Shown piece after piece: positions 33,476 through 41,310 of a stretch of 64,000 nucleotides of DNA. The stretch spans positions 18,412-82,411 of the forward strand of contig JAPPCX010000066.1 in NCBI GenBank assembly GCA_028875655.1, given 5' to 3'. The position numbers were made by a program, and so were the translations under genes. Every line of letters begins with the position of its first letter. The first letter of the stretch is position 1. The notes beneath the pieces are model-generated. The model worked only from the letters and a program-made list of their open reading frames with translations, ran no database searches and was not told the origin of the DNA. Source of the DNA: Chloroflexota bacterium (GTDB lineage Bacteria; Chloroflexota; Dehalococcoidia; Lucifugimonadales; UBA3495).

Positions 33476-34348
33476 ATGGCAGACAAAGCAACCATCGGCA
33501 ACGTTGAAGTGACCGCCGTCATCGACATGGTTCCGCCCCCGCGTGAACCGTCCGCAATGTTCCCCGACGTCCCCGCCGACGCCTGGGCCAACTATCAGGA
33601 CACTCTCGAAGACGGCCAACTCCAACTCTACTACGGCGTGTTCCTGCTCAAGTCCTCGGAACACGTCATCCTGGTGGACACCGGCATGGGCCCCGGCCCC
33701 CACCCCGACCGCGGCAACCGCATCGGCAACCTCTACGAGGAACTCCGCCCCCACCTGGAGTCCAACGTCGGCGTCAACAATACCAACGTCGGCCCCAGCG
33801 ACTCGGTCAACTACATCATCCATACCCACCTGCACGGCGACCATGTCGGTTGGAACCTCCGCTACTCCGGCGGCATGCCCGCCCCCAATTTCCGCCGCGC
33901 CCGCTACGTTATGTCCCGCCCAGACTACGACTACTTCACGTCGGACGAAGGACGGCAGATGTATCCGTACATCGACCGCCAGGTCATGCCCCTCCGCCGC
34001 CTGCGTCTCCAGCAGATCCTGGAGGAGCCCGAGCACGCCATCAGCGATGAAATCTCCATCGCGCCGGCCCCGGGACACACGCCCGGTCACCAGGTCGTCC
34101 TCATCAACTCCAACGGACAGCGCGGCATCGTGATGGGCGACGTTCTGCACACCATCGCCCAGGTCTCCGAACCCGACTGGTGCGCCGGCGTTGACACCGA
34201 CAAGGCCCAGTCCGCCGCCTCCCGCTCCAAGTGGCTCGATGCCGCCGAGGAAGGCGACTGGACCATCTGCGCCGGACATTTCCCGCCCGGCCAGCAGATC
34301 GGCAAAATCGCCCGAGTGGACGGCAAACGAGTCTGGCAACCACTGTAA
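33476..34348 (+). CDS. Metallo-beta-lactamase-fold hydrolase
   Basis: 290 aa, GAGGAAA before the ATG. HTHLHGDHVGWN is the H-x-H-x-D-H zinc motif; LVDTGMGPG, PGHTPGHQ (third His) and GDVLHT (bridging Asp) complete the site. The arrangement resembles the lactonase/arylsulfatase-like or organophosphate-hydrolase-like MBL group. No signal peptide, cytosolic. It lies in the run after apt with a 60-base gap. Substrate unknown. Confidence 0.92.
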   Translation: MADKATIGNVEVTAVIDMVPPPREPSAMFPDVPADAWANYQDTLEDGQLQLYYGVFLLKSSEHVILVDTGMGPGPHPDRGNRIGNLYEELRPHLESNVGVNNTNVGPSDSVNYIIHTHLHGDHVGWNLRYSGGMPAPNFRRARYVMSRPDYDYFTSDEGRQMYPYIDRQVMPLRRLRLQQILEEPEHAISDEISIAPAPGHTPGHQVVLINSNGQRGIVMGDVLHTIAQVSEPDWCAGVDTDKAQSAASRSKWLDAAEEGDWTICAGHFPPGQQIGKIARVDGKRVWQPL

Positions 34349-34365
34349 CCCACAGGTAACGCAAC

Positions 34366-34394
34366 GTAGGGGCGGGTTTCAAACCCGCCCTTAC
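34366..34394. repeat. Family A palindrome (GGGTTT centre)
   Basis: GTAGGGGCGGGTTTCAAACCCGCCCTTAC, following the MBL stop codon. The centre forms GGGTTT/AAACCC. Confidence 0.8.
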
Positions 34395-34415
34395 ACGCAA
34401 ACGTAGTTACTTACC

Positions 34416-35138
34416 ATGACCCAACTCCGCAACCTGCTCGAACGCATTGATCAGGGCGGCGCTCCCTCGTTGGGTTTCGGCGCGCCTCAGTCCGGCCGGC
34501 CTCCCGCCATGGCCCTCATCGCTCGCTGCTCCGGCGACCTTGATGCCGCGGTTGCGGTCGCATCCGGCTCTGCCGACGCCATGGTCATCGCGGCTCCCGG
34601 CGGCTCACCCGACGGTCTTCCCCACCTGGGCGATCGCATCTGGGGAGCCGGCGGCGTGCCTCTTACCCCGGCCGCCGTAGCTATATGGCAAGAGGCCGGC
34701 GCCGATTTCACGGTATCCCCGCCGGCTGGTGCCCTCGTCGATGCCGTCAACCTCGCCCAACCCGGCATGACTCACGGTATGCGCATCCCCGACGACGTGG
34801 ACGACGCGGCCTGGCGCACCCTCGCCGCCGCCCCCCTGGACTTTCTGGTGCTCGACAAGTCCGCCTTGACCGGCCCCTGGTCCCTGACCGACTTGGGCCA
34901 CGCGGCGGACGCCGCCCACCGCACCGAAAAGTACCTGTTCGTGCGCGTCGGCTCCCGGCCCACCGTCAACGAACTGGTGGCGTTGTATCAGGCTGGCGCC
35001 ATCGCCATCGTCGCCGAGGCCAACCAACTGGGCGCCGACGGCTTGGCCGGCCTCAAAGCCGACCTCATGGCTTTGCCACGCGTCCGGCCCGCCGGCCGTC
35101 GCCGCGTCCAACCTGCTCTGGAAAACCCCGCGACGTGA
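34416..35138 (+). CDS. Hypothetical protein, possible TIM-barrel-like fold
   Basis: 240 aa. Repeating beta-alpha units are suggested by PPAMALIARCSGDLDAA, ADAMVIAAPGG, DFLVLDKSALTG, YLFVRVGSRPTVNELVALYQAGAIAIVAEA. The last of these, a phosphate-loop-like GAIAIV near the C-terminus, is reminiscent of a barrel. No named family is recognised and no catalytic residue can be assigned. Its stop overlaps the GTG start of the site-2 protease gene (GTGA), so the two are translationally coupled; conserved pairing elsewhere would be a useful clue. Confidence 0.6.
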   Translation: MTQLRNLLERIDQGGAPSLGFGAPQSGRPPAMALIARCSGDLDAAVAVASGSADAMVIAAPGGSPDGLPHLGDRIWGAGGVPLTPAAVAIWQEAGADFTVSPPAGALVDAVNLAQPGMTHGMRIPDDVDDAAWRTLAAAPLDFLVLDKSALTGPWSLTDLGHAADAAHRTEKYLFVRVGSRPTVNELVALYQAGAIAIVAEANQLGADGLAGLKADLMALPRVRPAGRRRVQPALENPAT

Positions 35139-35842
35139 TACTGCTTAATCTTGACCAACTCTTGGCGAACCCGTCAGGATTCCTGCTGTTTATCATCCTA
35201 TCGGTAATCGCGCTTGTTGCTGGTTTCACCGTGCACGAGTTCAGCCACGCCCTTACTGCCCACGGTGAGGGCGATGCAACAGCACGGCGCATGGGTCGGC
35301 TCACTCTCAACCCAATAAAGCATGTGGACTGGCTGGGGTTTGCTCTTATCCTGTTCGTAGGGTTCGGCTGGGCCAAGCCGGTTCAGGTTGACCCGTACAA
35401 CTTGCGTCATGGTCGCTTGGGAATGGCTTGGGTCGCCCTCGCCGGACCGTTATCCAACTTCGTGCTGGCCTTTCTATTTGGCCTGCTACTCCGCTTCGAC
35501 GCACTGACCGTTGGTCGGCATCTCCCCGTTTATGGCGATGTTACCGGGCTGTTCGGCTTGATTGTGTTTCTGCTGGTATTCTTCAATCTGATGCTGGGAA
35601 TTTTCAACCTGATTCCCATCCCTCCGTTGGACGGTAGCAAAGTGTTGGGTGGCCTGCTGCCGGATGCTCTGTATTACCCCTATCTGCAATTTGAGAGGTA
35701 CGGTTGGCTGGTACTGCTGGGGCTGATTGGCGTCAGTCTGGCCCTAAGCTACACTACTGACATTAACCTCTTGGCTATGGTACTGCTGCCCCCGGTGGAG
35801 TTTATGCTGGAATTGGCCACCGGCGGCAAGGTGCCTTTCTAG
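35135..35842 (+). CDS. Site-2 protease (M50) family membrane metalloprotease
   Basis: 235 aa from GTG 35135, which overlaps the previous stop; the ORF-track start at 34685 is out of frame with that real gene and wrong. GFTVHEFSHALTAHGEGDATA gives the H-E-x-x-H zinc motif in the first helix, and NLMLGIFNLIPIPPLDGSKVLGG supplies the second NxxPxPPLDG signature. LGMAWVALAGPLSNFVLAF matches the conserved A-G-P-x-x-N segment. Five to six membrane helices. This short, PDZ-less type is usual in Chloroflexota. Substrate unknown. Confidence 0.9.
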   Translation: MILLNLDQLLANPSGFLLFIILSVIALVAGFTVHEFSHALTAHGEGDATARRMGRLTLNPIKHVDWLGFALILFVGFGWAKPVQVDPYNLRHGRLGMAWVALAGPLSNFVLAFLFGLLLRFDALTVGRHLPVYGDVTGLFGLIVFLLVFFNLMLGIFNLIPIPPLDGSKVLGGLLPDALYYPYLQFERYGWLVLLGLIGVSLALSYTTDINLLAMVLLPPVEFMLELATGGKVPF

Positions 35843-35896
35843 GGTCGGTAGTGCTTCTCTTTGGTGGTTGATCTGGCAAATGCTGTTGCTGATGCA

Positions 35897-35923
35897 GTAG
35901 GGGCAACCCTTGCGGCTGCCCCC
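35897..35923. repeat. Family A-like hairpin (looser copy)
   Basis: GTAGGGGCAACCCTTGCGGC then TGCCCC: GGGGCA/TGCCCC arms. It lies in the gap between two convergent genes and may terminate either. Confidence 0.5.
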
Positions 35924-35973
35924 AATCCTGAAAATCCTCAAATCCGGCAAATCCAGATTCTGACAAAATTGCC

Positions 35974-36564
35974 CTACGGCCGCAACGGAATCGGCCGGTT
36001 CGTCTGATTCTCCGCAATCTGGTCCGTGTCCCACAGCTTGGCGAAGTTATACGCCCGCGGGCAGTGCCCGTAGGATTCCTCCACGTTGATGATGATGCCC
36101 TGCAGGTGCTTGGCATTGTCATCCGTCCAGTACAGCGACAACTCCACCTTCTGCCGCTCCAGCTCCTCTTTGTCCACTATCGTCACCGTCCCGTTTACCC
36201 GCACCGTGTCGTTCACGCCGGGGATCATGAATAGCAGCCCGACGTGCGGGTTGTCGTCCATGTTCTGGTAGGATTGGAACAGTCGGTTCCCGGCCACGTC
36301 CGGTAGCAGCAGCCTGGTGCCGTCAATCACCTTCACGAAACCCGGCTTCCCGCCCTTGGGCGATGCGTCGCAGTTGCCGTCCGGGTCCGACGACGCCATC
36401 ACCACGAACGGCGATGCCTGGATGAATTTCTGCACGAACTCCGACATCTCGCCCTTCACCTTCACCCGAGCCCGTTCGCTCATCTCGCCGAATTGGTCAT
36501 TGAACCGGCTCCGCTCCTGCTCAATGGTGCAGAGGTCGCCAATTGCTGGGGCTGTGGTAGTCAT
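35974..36564 (-). CDS. Pyridoxamine 5'-phosphate oxidase-like FMN flavoprotein
   Basis: 196 aa from ATG 36564 (MTTTAPAIGDLCTIEQER), with GGAGGG upstream. FVQKFIQASPFVVMASSDPDGNCDASPKGG, RLLLPDVAGNRLFQSYQN, VGLLFMIPGVNDTVRVNGT are the split-barrel flavin-binding landmarks of the PPOX group, closest by eye to the MSMEG_1061-type FMN-dependent family. Not a true PdxH. Probably cytosolic and dimeric. Convergent with the site-2 protease gene. Confidence 0.88.
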   Translation of the reverse strand: MTTTAPAIGDLCTIEQERSRFNDQFGEMSERARVKVKGEMSEFVQKFIQASPFVVMASSDPDGNCDASPKGGKPGFVKVIDGTRLLLPDVAGNRLFQSYQNMDDNPHVGLLFMIPGVNDTVRVNGTVTIVDKEELERQKVELSLYWTDDNAKHLQGIIINVEESYGHCPRAYNFAKLWDTDQIAENQTNRPIPLRP

Positions 36565-36935
36565 CTCGCATACCCTCCACGCTTTACAGGTTCCACTACG
36601 CTGCCGCACAGAATACCCGATTTCCGCCACCCGCGCCACCATCCCAAATCTCACGCGCTCCGGGTTTCACCCAATAAATTCCCAAAATTGGTGACACCTC
36701 CTGCCATTATGACCCCCGTTAGCGACCATCCTATCCGCTATACTGTACTAACGTTCGGCAAACGGCCGGCGGGAGAACCAGCGCTGTCCCCCGCCGTCCA
36801 CGCCCCAAACCCCGCGCGCAGGGCCGGGGCAAATGCTGAAACCTATCCGCCATCGGCGGACACATCTGAATAGGGTTCCAAAGGGTTCGGGTGAAACACG
36901 GCCTAATCGTCGCGGGTTGGCCCCCGCGGCAACCA
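36565..36935. other. Noncoding region with an orphan TATACT box
   Basis: No gene is supported. Short ORFs here lack family resemblance and Shine-Dalgarno sequences. TATACT at 36739-36744 reads to the right into GC-rich sequence with local hairpins (ATCCGCCATCGGCGGA; CGCGGGTTGGCCCCCGCG). A small RNA is possible; it does not resemble 6S, tmRNA, RNase P or SRP RNA by eye. Confidence 0.35.
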
Positions 36936-37215
36936 GTCGGATTTCTTGCACCGCTGGCTCGCGCCTGAGGCTGTTTTATTCCGCAGCATGGCCTTGACCA
37001 GTACGGCGGGTGTCACCACCGCTCCACGAGGGTCGCATGTCCCCTCTTCCGCTCATCCTGAGCTGCCGTAGGTCCGCCTATGGTGAATCGAAGGATGGTC
37101 GGGGGCGGGCAAGTGAGGGCGTAATGCTCTCATCGACCAATACGGTCAGCACGTGGAATTCTAGGACGTAATATCGCAAAAATGCTCTCGGGCCGTAGCG
37201 CCGACCACCTGGACC
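36936..37215 (+). repeat. Dispersed about 280-bp repeat, copy 1
   Basis: Matches the reverse complement of 53425-53695 in two blocks (including GCATGGCCTTGACCAGTACG and GAATTCTAGGACGTAATATC). The blocks are separated by non-matching centres: here 37049-37098 is a family D palindrome (GCTCATCCTGAGC ... GAATCGAAGG). Confidence 0.8.
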
Positions 37216-37301
37216 CCCGGAACCCTGAAAAATCAATCCTCGGAAAAACCAAACCCTGCGCCGACCGACGGAGAGGAGCAAGCCAGGCAAATAGCACAAG
37301 G

Positions 37302-37328
37302 GTAGGGGCGAATAACTATTCGCCCCCT
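37302..37328. repeat. Family A palindrome
   Basis: GTAGGGGCGAATAACTATTCGCCCC, just beyond the stop of the DppF gene. Confidence 0.75.
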
Positions 37329-37340
37329 CTGGAAATTCTC

Positions 37341-38354
37341 TCAGTCGTACAGGTGGCACGCCGTGGCGTGGCCGGGCTGGTGCTCCCGCATCACCGGCAG
37401 GTCCGTCGAGCACCGCTCCATGACGAACGGGCAGCGCGGGTGAAATGCGCAGCCTCCTGGCGGGTTCAACGGAGACGGGACCTCGCCAGTAAGCACGATT
37501 TCTTCGCGCTGTTGCCGGGGATGGGCCGGCAGCGACGCCGAAATCAGCGCTTTCGTGTAAGGATGCTGCGGGTCCGTGAACAGCTCGATGGGCGGCGCTT
37601 CCTCCACTATCTTGCCCAGGTACATCACGCCTACCGTGTGGCTCATGTACCGTACCGTCGCCAGGTTGTGCGCGATCAGCAGATAACTGAGTTCGTAGCT
37701 GGACTGCAACTCCTTCAGCAGGTTCAGAATCTGCGCGCGAATCGACACGTCCAGCGCGGATACCGGCTCGTCCAGCACGATCAGTTTCGGCCGCGTGGAC
37801 AGGGCTCTGGCGATGGCAATCCGTTGCCGCTGTCCCCCGCTGAACTCGTGGGGATACCGTTCGGCGTGGAACGGGTGCAACCCCACCACCTGCAGGAGCT
37901 CTTGCACCTGAGAGCGGACGGCGGAGCGGCTCAGCCGCTGGTGCGTGATCAGCGGCTCCGAAATTATCTGGTCAACCCGCATCCGCGGATTCAGCGAACT
38001 CCAGGGGTCCTGGAACACCGCCTGCACCGATGCCCGGAAGTTACGCCGTTCGGCTCCCGAAAACTGCGCCATCGGCCGGCTGTCGAAGTAGATGCTGCCG
38101 TCCGTCGGCTCGTCCGCCATCAGCAGCATCCGGCTGGTGGTGGTCTTGCCGCACCCCGACTCCCCCACTAGGCTGTAGGTCTGCCCCGGCATGATGTTGA
38201 TGGAAATCCCATCCACCGCCTTTACCGTACCGGTGCGCCGCCTCAGCAGGTTTCCACGGTAAACCGGGAAATGGCGTCGGATTCCCTCCAGGCGTACCAG
38301 CGCCCCGTCGCCGTTGACGCCCTCGGCTGCGGTTGGTGAAGCGACTGCGGCCAT
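37341..38354 (-). CDS. Peptide-type ABC transporter ATP-binding protein, DppF/OppF family
   Basis: 337 aa. Walker A SLVGESGCGKTTTSRMLL, Q-loop QAVFQDPWSSLNPRMRV, ABC signature FSGGQRQRIAIARAL, Walker B KLIVLDEPVSALDVS, and H-loop LIAHNLATVRY. The C-terminal oligopeptide-transporter extension has HPYTKALISASLP and the Cys-rich segment GGCAFHPRCPFVMERC. Last gene of the D-F pair. It should power modules 3 and 4 and, lacking any other ATPase in the window, perhaps modules 1 and 2. It starts one base after the DppD stop. Confidence 0.95.
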   Translation of the reverse strand: MAAVASPTAAEGVNGDGALVRLEGIRRHFPVYRGNLLRRRTGTVKAVDGISINIMPGQTYSLVGESGCGKTTTSRMLLMADEPTDGSIYFDSRPMAQFSGAERRNFRASVQAVFQDPWSSLNPRMRVDQIISEPLITHQRLSRSAVRSQVQELLQVVGLHPFHAERYPHEFSGGQRQRIAIARALSTRPKLIVLDEPVSALDVSIRAQILNLLKELQSSYELSYLLIAHNLATVRYMSHTVGVMYLGKIVEEAPPIELFTDPQHPYTKALISASLPAHPRQQREEIVLTGEVPSPLNPPGGCAFHPRCPFVMERCSTDLPVMREHQPGHATACHLYD

Positions 38355-38355
38355 G

Positions 38356-39321
38356 TTACTCCGACCTCCAGCAGCGGGAAGTGTGTCTTGGCGCTACGGT
38401 GAACTCGTCGGGATATTCCTGGCACCGTTCCCAGGCGTGCGGACACCTCGGCGCGAACGAGCACCCGGCCGGCAGCGCGTCCAGTGACGGCGGCTGCCCC
38501 TCAATCGACGGCAGCGTATCCACGTCGGTGTCCAGGTCCGGTACCGACTGCAACAGCGCCTCCGTGTACGGGTGCGCCGGGTGGTCGAACATGTCTTCCA
38601 CGTCGGACTGCTCCACGATCCGCCCGGCATACATCACCGCCACCCGGTCGCACATCCGCGCCACAATCCCGAAGTCGTGGGTGATGAAGATGATCGCGGC
38701 CCCGGTCTGTTCCTGGATGTCTTTCAGCAGCCTGAGATACTGCAACTGGATCGTCGCGTCCAGCGAGGTCGTCGGCTCGTCCGCGATCAGCAGGTTGGGC
38801 GCTCGGGCAATCGAAATCGCGCCCACCACCCGTTGCCTCATGCCGCCGCTCATCTGGTGCGGAAAGTTCGTCAGCCGGTCTTCGGGCGCGGGAATCCTCA
38901 CGTTAGCTAGCAACTCGGCGGCCCGACGCCTCAGTGATCGCTTCGGTTCCTCGTATTCCAGCTTCAGCGTTTCCACCAACTGGTCGCCCACCGTAAAGAC
39001 CGGGTTCAGCGAGGTCAGCGGGTCCTGCATCACCATGCAGATGCCCGACCCGCGAATCTCCCGCATCTCGCCCCGGCTTTTTTCCAGCAGGTTTTCGCCC
39101 AGGTAGTCGATCGTCCCGCCGACTATCCTGCCGGGATGGGGCACCATTCCCAGGATCGACCAGGCCGTCATGCTCTTGCCGGAACCCGACTCTCCGACGA
39201 TGCCCAGCGTCTCGCCCCGCCCCAGCTCAAAACTGATCCCGTCCACGGCCTTGACTACGCCGGTACGGGTGAAAAAGTGGGTTTGCAGGTCTTCAACCCG
39301 CAGAATTACGTCGTTAGTCAT
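38356..39321 (-). CDS. Peptide-type ABC transporter ATP-binding protein, DppD/OppD family
   Basis: 321 aa. Walker A GIVGESGSGKSMTAWSILG, Q-loop MVMQDPLTSLNPVFTVG, signature MSGGMRQRVVGAISIA, Walker B LLIADEPTTSLDATIQLQYLRLL, H-loop FITHDFGIVARM. C-terminal segment HPYTEALLQSVPDLD with PSLDALPAGCSFAPRCPHAWERC (Cys-rich, as in OppD). The Q in the usual SGGxxQ signature is retained as MRQR. It forms the asymmetric ATPase pair with DppF. Confidence 0.95.
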   Translation of the reverse strand: MTNDVILRVEDLQTHFFTRTGVVKAVDGISFELGRGETLGIVGESGSGKSMTAWSILGMVPHPGRIVGGTIDYLGENLLEKSRGEMREIRGSGICMVMQDPLTSLNPVFTVGDQLVETLKLEYEEPKRSLRRRAAELLANVRIPAPEDRLTNFPHQMSGGMRQRVVGAISIARAPNLLIADEPTTSLDATIQLQYLRLLKDIQEQTGAAIIFITHDFGIVARMCDRVAVMYAGRIVEQSDVEDMFDHPAHPYTEALLQSVPDLDTDVDTLPSIEGQPPSLDALPAGCSFAPRCPHAWERCQEYPDEFTVAPRHTSRCWRSE

Positions 39322-39401
39322 TTAGCCCCTGATGCGCGGCGTCATCGTGGGTGCCAACGCGACGCCCTCCCGGAGGCCGTGCAGCCTTGCGGGAATCCCG
39401 G

Positions 39402-40283
39402 CTACCGCGCCCTTCGCAACTTGGGGTCCAGGTAATCGCGAAGCCAGTCCCCGAAGAAGTTGAACGCCAGCACAACCACCGTGATCGCTACTCCGGGGAA
39501 CAAGGACAGCCACCAGACATCCAGGATAACTTCTTGTCCTTCGGCCACCATTATACCCCAAGCCGGCGCGCCCGGAGATAACCCCAGCCCCAGAAAGCTC
39601 AACGCTGCCTCCAGCAGAATTATCTGGCCCACCATCAGACTGGTAATCACCATCAGCGTGTTCGCCACGTTCGGGAAAATATGCCGCCACAGGATTATCG
39701 GCGCCTTTACCCCGGTGATTCTCGCCAGCGTAACAAAGTCGTAGCCTTTCACCGTCAGCACGTCGCCCCGAATCATCCGGGCAAACCTCGCCCACACCGT
39801 CAGCAGCACCGCCAGGATGATGGCCGGCGGCCCCGGGTTCATGATTACCACCACCACCAGCGCCAGCAGGATGGTCGGAAATCCCAGCGCGGCGTCCGTT
39901 ATCCGCATCAACACCGCATCTGCCCAGCTGCCCCAGTACCCCGACACCAGCCCGATAACCGTCCCGATTACGGCTCCCAGCGCTAGGGCCGTCACACTGA
40001 TCTGCACCGTCGTGCGGGCTCCGTAGATCAGCCTGCTCAGCATGTCCCGCCCCAGCACGTCGGTCCCCAGCAGGTGCTCCCTCGATTCAAACGGGGCCAG
40101 CTTGCTGTTGATGACGTTCAGGCTGGTCGGGTCGTGCGGCGCCAGCCAGTGCGCGAAAGCCGCGCACGCCAGCAGAACCAGCAGCACCGCGATCGGTATC
40201 CACGGTAGCCTTTTCTCCGCCAGCCGACCACGCCAGCTCAGCTGTGGTTGGGCGTTCTCCAGCACCAGATCGGAGGTTGCCAT
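39402..40283 (-). CDS. Peptide-type ABC permease, DppC family (module 3)
   Basis: 293 aa. RLPWIPIAVLLVLLACAAFAHWLAPHDPTSLN start, HLLGTDVLGRDMLSRLIYGARTTVQISVTALALG, EAA loop ITGVKAPIILWRHIFPNVANTLMVITS, GLGLSPGAPAWGIMV, C-terminus AFNFFGDWLRDYLDPKLRRAR. More like the module 4 DppC than modules 1 and 2. It lies immediately downstream of its DppB partner and precedes the ATPase pair on one strand. Confidence 0.93.
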   Translation of the reverse strand: MATSDLVLENAQPQLSWRGRLAEKRLPWIPIAVLLVLLACAAFAHWLAPHDPTSLNVINSKLAPFESREHLLGTDVLGRDMLSRLIYGARTTVQISVTALALGAVIGTVIGLVSGYWGSWADAVLMRITDAALGFPTILLALVVVVIMNPGPPAIILAVLLTVWARFARMIRGDVLTVKGYDFVTLARITGVKAPIILWRHIFPNVANTLMVITSLMVGQIILLEAALSFLGLGLSPGAPAWGIMVAEGQEVILDVWWLSLFPGVAITVVVLAFNFFGDWLRDYLDPKLRRAR

Positions 40284-40303
40284 GCCGTGCGCTCCCGTTT
40301 CCC

Positions 40304-41221
40304 TCAGTGCCGTATCCGGGGATCGGCGTACACGTAGAGGATGTCAACTATCAGCGCAGTCAGGATGTAGAAGAACGCCGATGCCATTACCGCCGCCTGC
40401 ACCACCGGGAAATTGCGCTGCAACACTCCGTCCAGCATCAGGCGGCCCAATCCGGGCCAGGCGAATACCTGCTCCACCACGATCGCCCCGTTCAGCAGGC
40501 CGGCCAGGCTGATCCCGCTGAACGTGAGGATGGGAATTAGTGCGTTGCGCAACGCGTGTTTCCATACCACCATCCCATCTTTCAAGCCCTTGATTCGCGC
40601 GAACCGCACGTAGTCGCTGTCCAATACCTCCAGCATGCTGGAGCGGCCCAGCCGCATGATTCCCGCCATGATCGACCACGCCAGCACAAAGGACGGCAGG
40701 ATGAAGTTCTCCGGCCCCTCGCGCCCGTAGGTTGGCAACAGCTTGAGGATGGCCCCGAACAGCAGGATCAGCATGATGGCCACCCAGAATTGGGGCGCCG
40801 CCATGCCCAGCACGGCGAATAACTTGCCTCCCTTGTCGAAAATCGAGTCGCGTTTCACCGCCGACAGGATTCCCAACGGTACGCCGATTACCACCGCCAG
40901 CGCCATACCTGCCAGCGCCAACTGAAGCGTCGCGGGCAGCCGCTCAAGTAGCAGGTCTCTGGTCGGCCTCCGGTCGCGAATCGACAAGCCGAAGTCGCCC
41001 TTGACCGCCCCTCTCAGGAATATGATGTACTGCTCGGGTAGGGATTTATCCAGGCCCAACTGCTTGCGAACTCGCTCATAGTCGGCCTTGCTCGACGCCT
41101 CCGGCGGCAGCAAGACCAGCGCGGGGTCTCCCGTCAGGCGGGTCGCCAGGAACACCAGCAGGCTGATGACCAACAGGGTGAAGATGCCCTGCAGGACGCG
41201 TATTCCGATGAATTGCCACAT
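40304..41221 (-). CDS. Peptide-type ABC permease, DppB family (module 3)
   Basis: 305 aa. MWQFIGIRVLQGIFTLLVISLLVFLATRLTGDPALVLLP, LGLDKSLPEQYIIFLRGAVKGDFGLSI, EAA loop YVRFARIKGLKDGMVVWKHALRNALIPILTF, end YVYADPRIRH. Six membrane helices. Twenty bases before the DppC gene. Upstream, between it and the binding-protein gene, lies a 13-bp-stem hairpin. Confidence 0.93.
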   Translation of the reverse strand: MWQFIGIRVLQGIFTLLVISLLVFLATRLTGDPALVLLPPEASSKADYERVRKQLGLDKSLPEQYIIFLRGAVKGDFGLSIRDRRPTRDLLLERLPATLQLALAGMALAVVIGVPLGILSAVKRDSIFDKGGKLFAVLGMAAPQFWVAIMLILLFGAILKLLPTYGREGPENFILPSFVLAWSIMAGIMRLGRSSMLEVLDSDYVRFARIKGLKDGMVVWKHALRNALIPILTFSGISLAGLLNGAIVVEQVFAWPGLGRLMLDGVLQRNFPVVQAAVMASAFFYILTALIVDILYVYADPRIRH

Positions 41222-41264
41222 TCCCTATGTTCCCAGCCGTCAATCCCGCATTTCCTCGCCGGCG

Positions 41265-41300
41265 CTCCCGCGAAAGGTAAGTCTGCGCCTTTCGCGGGAG
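41265..41300. repeat. 13-bp perfect hairpin between binding-protein and DppB genes (module 3)
   Basis: CTCCCGCGAAAGG (41265-41277), a 10-base loop, then CCTTTCGCGGGAG (41288-41300). A family B-like palindrome with an inverted core. It sits where modules 1 and 2 have family A palindromes, suggesting an mRNA hairpin that separates the abundant binding protein from the permeases. Confidence 0.7.
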
Positions 41301-41310
41301 TCCGGCGCGC

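Noticed and set aside
34685-35134. N-terminal 150 residues of the 385-aa site-2 protease ORF
   Set aside because: Overlaps the real gene 34416-35138 in another frame; the GTG at 35135 with a GTGA overlap is the better start.
36755-36990. Known structural RNA (6S, tmRNA, RNase P, SRP, cobalamin riboswitch)
   Set aside because: None of the conserved boxes of these RNAs can be found; only generic hairpins are present.
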